From 13-1-40CM-70-15 sp964641215 (GTDB lineage: Bacteria; Gemmatimonadota; Gemmatimonadetes; Gemmatimonadales; GWC2-71-9), in assembly GCA_964641215.1 (NCBI GenBank), contig CAZXKD010000136.1, positions 1-7,629 on the forward strand: a stretch of DNA of 7,629 nt, given 5' to 3'. Positions within the stretch are counted from its first letter, which is position 1; each line of letters starts with the position of its first letter. The notes under the pieces are model-generated. The model saw only the letters and a program-made list of their open reading frames with translations, searched no databases and was not told the origin of the DNA. Positions 5,215-7,629 of this stretch are shown here, piece by piece. The position numbers and the translations under genes were made by a program.

Positions 5215-7629
5215 TCAGTCCATCGGCGCGTACTGCGCGAGCAACGCCCGGTACCGCGGATGCTCGCGGATCGGGTCCCAGAGTGGGTCGAGCCGCAGCA
5301 CGTGGACGCTGAAGCGAGGAGACGGCCCCGGCAGCAACCGTTCGACCTCATCCAGCGCCACGTCGGTTTCGCCAACCTGGGCGAGGATGCGGGCGCGATC
5401 TTCAGCGGCAGCCGCCCCGAAAAGGGCGTCGCGATACACCGGCGACTCTCGCAGCCACCGAGCCTCGCCGAGTGCGGCGTCACGACGGGCAAGGCCGGCC
5501 AGGGCCAGACCGCGGGCCGCATGGACGCGCCAGTCGTCCGGGAGGCGCGCGATCACGGAGTCGAGGAGCACCAAGGCGGAATCGAAAGCGACGCGGGCGG
5601 CGTCTCGATCTCCGCGTACCTGGTGTGCCCACGCGGCGTACAGTGAGCTGGGCACGAACACGAGCTGCCCCTGGAAGACGCGCATCCCTGCGGTCGGGAG
5701 GAATCGGAGGAGGCTGTCCGCCTGCCGCTCCCAGAGCAGCAGCTCGACTCGCTGACCGGCTACCGTGCCGAGCGTCCCCAACGCCGCTTCGCTGGGCAGC
5801 TGGCTCAGGACCGCGCGCAGCGTGTCGAGCTGCCCCTGCCAGAGCACGTACGTTCGTCCTTTGAAGACGGCGGCCAGGTGAAGGTCGGGGGCGAGGGTCA
5901 GCGCCCGATCGAGCACGCGCACGGCGTCGGCGTAGCGGTGCACGGCGCGATAGGTGTTTCCGCCGAGGTCCCAAAACAGATCCGGGTCGCGGGGATTGAG
6001 CTGGGCAGCCTTCTCAAACGCAGCGATGACCTGGTCCCAGTTGCCCAGACGGCGGTGTACGGCGGCGATCAATTTCCAGAGCGAGGCGTCGTTCGGCAGG
6101 CGCTTGAGGGCGATCGCGAACTCGTCCAACGCGCGCCGGTAGTCACGGCGGCCCCAGTAATACGCCAGGCCCATGGCGACATGCGCCTGTGGCAGGTCGG
6201 GGGCGGGTCGCAGCGCGGCCTCCGCTTCCTCTCGCTGGCGCGCCGCGCGCGCGGGCGAGGGATCGTAGATCCACCAATACATCCGGCCGTGCACTTCGGA
6301 AAGCGCCGCGTGTGCCAAGGCGAACCCCGGATCGAGGCCCAGGGCCCGCTCGAAGAGTTGCTGCGCGGCCTCGAGGTTCGGCCGCAGAGAGCCGGGCCGC
6401 GTCAGGTACTCGCGGCCCTGGAGGAAGAACCGGTACGCCTCGGCATTGGCCGTGGGCGCGGCCGTGAACGCGTCCGCCTCCGCCCGCGTGAGCCTCGTCC
6501 CGACCGCTCCTACGATCGCCTGGGCGATCTCGCTCTGGACCGCGAACGCATCGTCCAGGGTTCGGTCGTATTGTTCGGCCCAGAGGTGCCGATCCGTCGC
6601 CGCCTCGATGAGCTGCACGTTTACGCGCAGGCGGTTCCCCACCACCTGCACGCTTCCCTCCACCACGCTCCCCACCCCCAGCTCGCCGGCAATCTCCCGG
6701 AGCGGCTTCGCGGACCCTGCGTAGCTCATCACCGAGGTCCGGCTGATCACCGTGAGCGCCGCTACGCGCGAGAGCTGGGTCAGCACCTCATCCTGCAGCC
6801 CGGGGGCGAAGTATGCCTGCGGGCCCCCGGCGCTCAGGTTCTCGAGCGGCAGCACCGCGATCGCCGTGCGAGGATAGCGCGACCCCGACACGCGTGGTCG
6901 CAGCCAGCGCGCCGCCGCTAGCGCCCCCACGATGACGGCCACCGCCCCCATGCCAACCACCGCCGTGCGCCGCCACGATCGCCGGGCGCGAGCGGTCGCG
7001 GCCGCCACGGGGGGGGGGGAGACGAGCGCTTCCGCAAACAGCGCCACCGCCTTGAACCGATCGGCCGGCGTCTTGGCGAGCGCCCGCTGGAGGACGGCTG
7101 CCAGGAACGCCGGCACTGCGGGGCGGATACCGGTGATACTCGGCGGCGCGACTGCGAGATGCTGGTGGATCACGCTCTCCACCGTCGGGCCCGTGAACGG
7201 CGGCTGCCCGGCCAGCATCTCGTACAGCACGCAAGCGAGGGAATAGAGATCCGACCGGCCGTCCAGCTGCTCGCTCCCCGCCGTCTGCTCGGGGCTCATG
7301 TACGTCGGCGTCCCGATGGCCACACCCGTAGCCGTCAGGTGCTCGCCTCCCGACGCCGTGATCGCCCGCGCGATTCCGAAGTCCGCCACCACGGCGTGCC
7401 CCGATTCGAGCAGGATGTTCTCGGGCTTGATGTCCCGGTGGATCACGCCGCGGCTGTGGGCGTAGCTCAGCGCGTCGGCGACCTCGCGCGCGATCTGGAG
7501 CGCGTCGTCCAGCGGGAGCTGCTTTTCGCGCCTGAGCCTGTCCCGCAAGGACTCGCCCTCCACCTGCGGCATGACGTAGTAGAGCAGGCCCTCCGCTGCG
7601 CCCGAGTCGTAGAGCGGGACGATGTGCGG
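5215..7629 (-). CDS. Receptor Ser/Thr protein kinase with TolB-like and TPR domains (N-terminus outside window)
   Basis: 804 residues are visible; the start lies beyond the right edge. The visible sequence begins PHIVPLYDSG, kinase subdomain IV-V, so about 70 residues carrying the glycine loop, ATP-binding lysine and helix-C glutamate are missing. Visible catalytic elements (numbered from the edge) are HRDIKPEN (64-71), DFG (83-85), GTPTYMSPE (106-114), D127 and R191. An alanine/proline-rich juxtamembrane linker (about 202-220) leads to one membrane span (about 222-241). Next is a TolB-like domain, the type also found beside adenylate cyclases and TPR proteins (about 254-382: IAVLPLENLS, FAPGLQDEVLTQLSRV, ELGVGSVVEGSV, LWAEQYDR), then a helical TPR region to near the C-terminus (clear repeats about 396-440 and 478-582). 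The protein ends DPIREHPRYRALLAQYAPMD, a natural-looking C-terminus. The extracytoplasmic half is probably a sensor or interaction platform; ligand and targets are unknown. The gene faces the other kinase gene and carries an 11-base C run in the linker. Confidence 0.92.
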   Translation of the reverse strand, partial: PHIVPLYDSGAAEGLLYYVMPQVEGESLRDRLRREKQLPLDDALQIAREVADALSYAHSRGVIHRDIKPENILLESGHAVVADFGIARAITASGGEHLTATGVAIGTPTYMSPEQTAGSEQLDGRSDLYSLACVLYEMLAGQPPFTGPTVESVIHQHLAVAPPSITGIRPAVPAFLAAVLQRALAKTPADRFKAVALFAEALVSPPPVAAATARARRSWRRTAVVGMGAVAVIVGALAAARWLRPRVSGSRYPRTAIAVLPLENLSAGGPQAYFAPGLQDEVLTQLSRVAALTVISRTSVMSYAGSAKPLREIAGELGVGSVVEGSVQVVGNRLRVNVQLIEAATDRHLWAEQYDRTLDDAFAVQSEIAQAIVGAVGTRLTRAEADAFTAAPTANAEAYRFFLQGREYLTRPGSLRPNLEAAQQLFERALGLDPGFALAHAALSEVHGRMYWWIYDPSPARAARQREEAEAALRPAPDLPQAHVAMGLAYYWGRRDYRRALDEFAIALKRLPNDASLWKLIAAVHRRLGNWDQVIAAFEKAAQLNPRDPDLFWDLGGNTYRAVHRYADAVRVLDRALTLAPDLHLAAVFKGRTYVLWQGQLDTLRAVLSQLPSEAALGTLGTVAGQRVELLLWERQADSLLRFLPTAGMRVFQGQLVFVPSSLYAAWAHQVRGDRDAARVAFDSALVLLDSVIARLPDDWRVHAARGLALAGLARRDAALGEARWLRESPVYRDALFGAAAAEDRARILAQVGETDVALDEVERLLPGPSPRFSVHVLRLDPLWDPIREHPRYRALLAQYAPMD
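7009..7019. repeat. Homopolymer of 11 G (C on the coding strand) inside the kinase gene
   Basis: Eleven consecutive G on the plus strand are read on the minus strand as the codons TCC CCC CCC CCC (Ser-Pro-Pro-Pro, visible residues 204-207). The tract lies in the linker between kinase domain and membrane span. The present length keeps the kinase, membrane, TolB-like and TPR parts in one frame; a change of one or two bases would separate them. Confidence 0.9.

Noticed and set aside
4617..5522. 301-codon minus-strand open frame
   Set aside because: It is a GC-rich shadow frame spanning the kinase 3' end, the PD40 remnant and the TonB ORF. Only its short GDAHEIAR piece looks meaningful, as part of the frameshifted remnant.
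5878..6921. 347-codon plus-strand open frame
   Set aside because: It lies fully antisense to the TolB/TPR part of the second kinase, and its translation is arginine/glycine-rich without domain features. This is typical of long antisense frames in GC-rich genes.

Overview
The window is GC-rich and looks like part of a bacterial chromosome, most likely from a Gemmatimonadota (or, less likely, Acidobacteriota) genome. This placement is an inference. It rests on two large receptor-type Ser/Thr kinases of the style common in those phyla, a short lipoprotein that resembles small uncharacterised lipoproteins I associate with Gemmatimonadota, a TonB C-terminal-domain protein and PD40 (TolB-like) propeller debris. 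No taxonomic marker gene is present apart from a partial tRNA.

Layout from left to right: (1) the 3' half of a tRNA-Gln(CUG), cut by the window edge and followed at once by a strong hairpin; (2) a minus-strand unit made of a DUF4386-type membrane protein (789-1505), then a small lipoprotein (318-692), then a Rho-independent-type terminator (191-231); (3) a divergent spacer (1506-1687); (4) a plus-strand 996-residue protein joining a cytoplasmic Ser/Thr kinase, one membrane span, a PEGA-like segment, a formylglycine-generating-enzyme-fold (SUMF1/EgtB/PvdO) domain and an alpha/beta hydrolase; (5) a minus-strand stretch with a small unanchored TonB C-terminal-domain ORF (4679-5020) and a frameshifted fragment of a PD40 propeller gene (5008-5214); (6) a second minus-strand receptor kinase (5215 to beyond 7629) with kinase, membrane span, TolB-like domain and TPR repeats, whose N-terminus lies outside the window.

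The two kinases are paralogous in their catalytic domains and point toward each other. Between them lie a gene remnant and a probably truncated TonB-domain ORF, with almost no spacer: the stop codons at 4676-4681 abut. I read this as an accessory signalling locus shaped by recombination or deletion. I do not see a defence system, phage, IS element or CRISPR array. The most notable features are the intact kinase/FGE-fold/hydrolase fusion, whose FGE-fold domain lacks the catalytic cysteines; the PD40 remnant, which reads through if two bases are removed; and an 11-base homopolymer inside the second kinase gene between its kinase domain and membrane span.
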